64,000 nt of DNA from Rhinopomastus cyanomelas (lineage: Eukaryota > Chordata > Aves > Bucerotiformes > Rhinopomastidae), in contig VXBP01004383.1 in assembly GCA_013400115.1 (NCBI GenBank), positions 125,293 through 189,292 on the forward strand, given 5' to 3'. Shown here in pieces: positions 62,336 to 64,000 of the stretch (position 1 is the first letter of the stretch; each line of letters starts with the position of its first letter). The notes beneath the pieces were generated by a model that worked only from the letters and a program-made list of their open reading frames with translations, had not been told where the DNA came from and did not search any database. The position numbers and the translations under genes were made by a program.

Positions 62336-64000
62336 TCCTGGGTGATTTGTAAGATACTGGTTTAAAGGTGATAAGGGCAAATGTGGTGGATATATTGATT
62401 TCCCACTGTCACTGACTGAGCTGGGTGCTGGTTGGGGAAAAGATGAGCTAAAATTACCAGCAGTCAGAGAAGACAGTCGAACAGGGCAGAGTCTGGGTTG
62501 ACTACTAGAGGTAATTTCCTTTTCCTCTCTTGACCTCCAGTTTGAACTTAGCTGATGGACTTGCCATCTGTACCTGCTTCTTAAAGGAGCAGGCTTTCAC
62601 CCGTGCGCCACAAGAAATGGCATTTCCAAGTTCAGAGCTGACCACTTCCAGTGGGAAAAGCAAAAGTACAGGGTAAGAGAGTGTGTGATAGTTAAGAAGG
62701 TAGCAGGGAAATAGCTGTTGCATGCAAATTTCAGAAAGACAGAATAAAGTGACAGAAAGTGGTATCAAAGCTATTTAAGTTACAACAAAAGGTCATTTGA
62801 AACTTTTGTTGGTGGATGTGCAAACACGGGGGACCTGCAGCCACAGAGCTGAAGCTGGCACCTTACCATCCAAACCACGAGACATTGTACCATATGGTCA
62901 AACTGTATTTTTAAACTGCCCTCATCACCCGAATATAAGACCCCTCCAGTAATGCATTAAGTGGGGTGATTTATATCTGCCAGAGGGGCTAGTTCTTTTG
63001 ATCATTCCTTTCCTGAGGGGCACTGTATTGTTCTGGTTTAGGAGTTTTCTAAATGGTATGACTGATTAAAAAAATGTTCCCCAACACATGACTTTGATAT
63101 TCATGTTTCGTTCCTAGGAAGTCTTTAGGATTTATCAATCCAGCCGTGCGAAGTCGGTGAATTTGCACTCGGCCAGTTTTGCCATTTTATTTTGTGACTA
63201 CACAGAGTTTATCTTAACTCCACAAATCACAAATTTTGGCTCAGAATGGCCTAGATTCCCGGTTTAAAACACTATGAGCATCAGTACTTAATGGCTAATG
63301 TGATACCTAAACATGGGAACAAATCTAAAAAAGGTAGGAAGGCAGTTTTCCCTCTGTTAGAATTTGTTTTACACATTTAAAAGCTGGTGCATTTCCCTCT
63401 AGTCATCTGTTAGAGAAACACTGCTGATGTTTTGTACCTCACCGAGATGGCAAATGAGCAATTTCTGTGAAGCTGTGCAAGCTGGCATCAGCTGAAGTAT
63501 TTCAGTATGTGATCAGAGAAGTAATTTCTGAACTCCAAGCGCTCTCTAGAAGAACTTCAAAACCTAGTCCAGTCGTTCTGAATTGTGGGTTGCTACTGGC
63601 TTCACACAGAATTAAACTCCTGCCCAGTAACAGCCAAAGACTGGGTTAATTTAATTACTGTTTTTAGTAAAAATTCCAGGTGGTCTTCCATATCAGATCC
63701 AAACATTAGGTGCCAGGCATTGGAGGAAGTCACCTTTTGGCCCATTTCTATCGATGAACAAGTGATTAATAATTTCCGGCGTATTTTATGTCCATCTCCA
63801 GACGTTTACAAACACTGCTTTTCACCCATCATTCAATTCCTACGTTTGCCAAAAGCTACCTTCACTTTACTGCCCTTTACTCCACACTGCACATTGCCTA
63901 AAGACCTTTTATTCTTCCTCAGGTTTCTAGAATTCATTTGCTTGGATTCTGGTGCTCCTGCTGGTTTAAAGAAGAAATGCAGCACTAATAAATGGTAATA
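62336..64000. other. Intergenic DNA at the window end
   Basis: No transposon was recognised. A + frame of 137 codons (63585-63998) is the longest here. It has no recognised domain, ends in a stop two bases before the window edge, and is most likely accidental in AT-rich DNA, though I cannot exclude an unrecognised exon. Nothing else was supported. Confidence 0.5.

Noticed and set aside
63585..63998. 137-codon + frame at the window edge
   Set aside because: Unrecognised and rich in Phe/Leu/Ser as expected from T-rich DNA. I cannot distinguish it from an accidental frame.
7451..64000. A second protein-coding gene, such as the MCHR2 neighbour known beside SIM1 in mammals
   Set aside because: No receptor-like frame or other recognisable exon was found on either strand. 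Such a gene would have to lie beyond the window or be absent.
1..64000. CRISPR arrays, bacterial operons, insertion sequences or phage
   Set aside because: Composition, the split gene and CR1 repeats show nuclear vertebrate DNA; no regularly spaced identical repeats were seen.

Overview
This is vertebrate, almost certainly avian, DNA. It is AT-rich and intron/intergenic in character, with no operons. It carries more than twenty copies of the CR1 non-LTR retrotransposon, whose 3' tail (runs of ATTCTATGA-type repeats next to GGAAGGGACCT) is the hallmark repeat of bird genomes. I cannot name the species. The dominance of one well-preserved CR1 tail type would suit several non-passerine bird lineages, but that is only a guess.

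The only protein-coding gene I can support is the last coding exon of SIM1 (single-minded homolog 1, a bHLH-PAS transcription factor) on the + strand at 862-1595. Bases 1-861 are the end of the preceding intron. Downstream is probably a long 3' UTR; a plausible distal cleavage signal lies at 7428-7433, but this is inference. The rest of the window, about 56 kb, behaves as a gene desert on the 3' side of SIM1. Every other open frame I inspected is short, unrecognised, or part of a repeat.

Layout: (1) 1-7450, SIM1 terminal intron, exon and putative 3' UTR. (2) 7.5-27 kb, intergenic sequence with scattered CR1 copies, including a 1.04 kb antisense copy at 10269-11312, a possible degenerate LTR or CpG-rich island at 13.84-14.12 kb, and an antisense poly(A)-signal block near 9.4 kb. 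(3) 27-50.5 kb, 23 kb with a single recognisable CR1 (35.1 kb) and several blocks that look like conserved non-coding elements; this is the most likely part of the window to hold distal SIM1 regulatory DNA. (4) 50.5-62.3 kb, a CR1-dense zone: three copies in alternating orientation (50.5-51.2 kb), an internally deleted copy joining an ORF1 region to a 3' end (51.9-52.6 kb), a decayed reverse-transcriptase body (56.6-58.0 kb) and an ancient amniote-type copy (61.8-62.3 kb). (5) 62.3-64 kb, unassigned intergenic DNA.

I found no RNA gene, CRISPR array, intact transposon or new protein system. The unusual items are structural: a two-tailed composite CR1 present at two loci, the internally deleted CR1, the CR1-poor block, and a palindromic ancient repeat at 5.5 kb.
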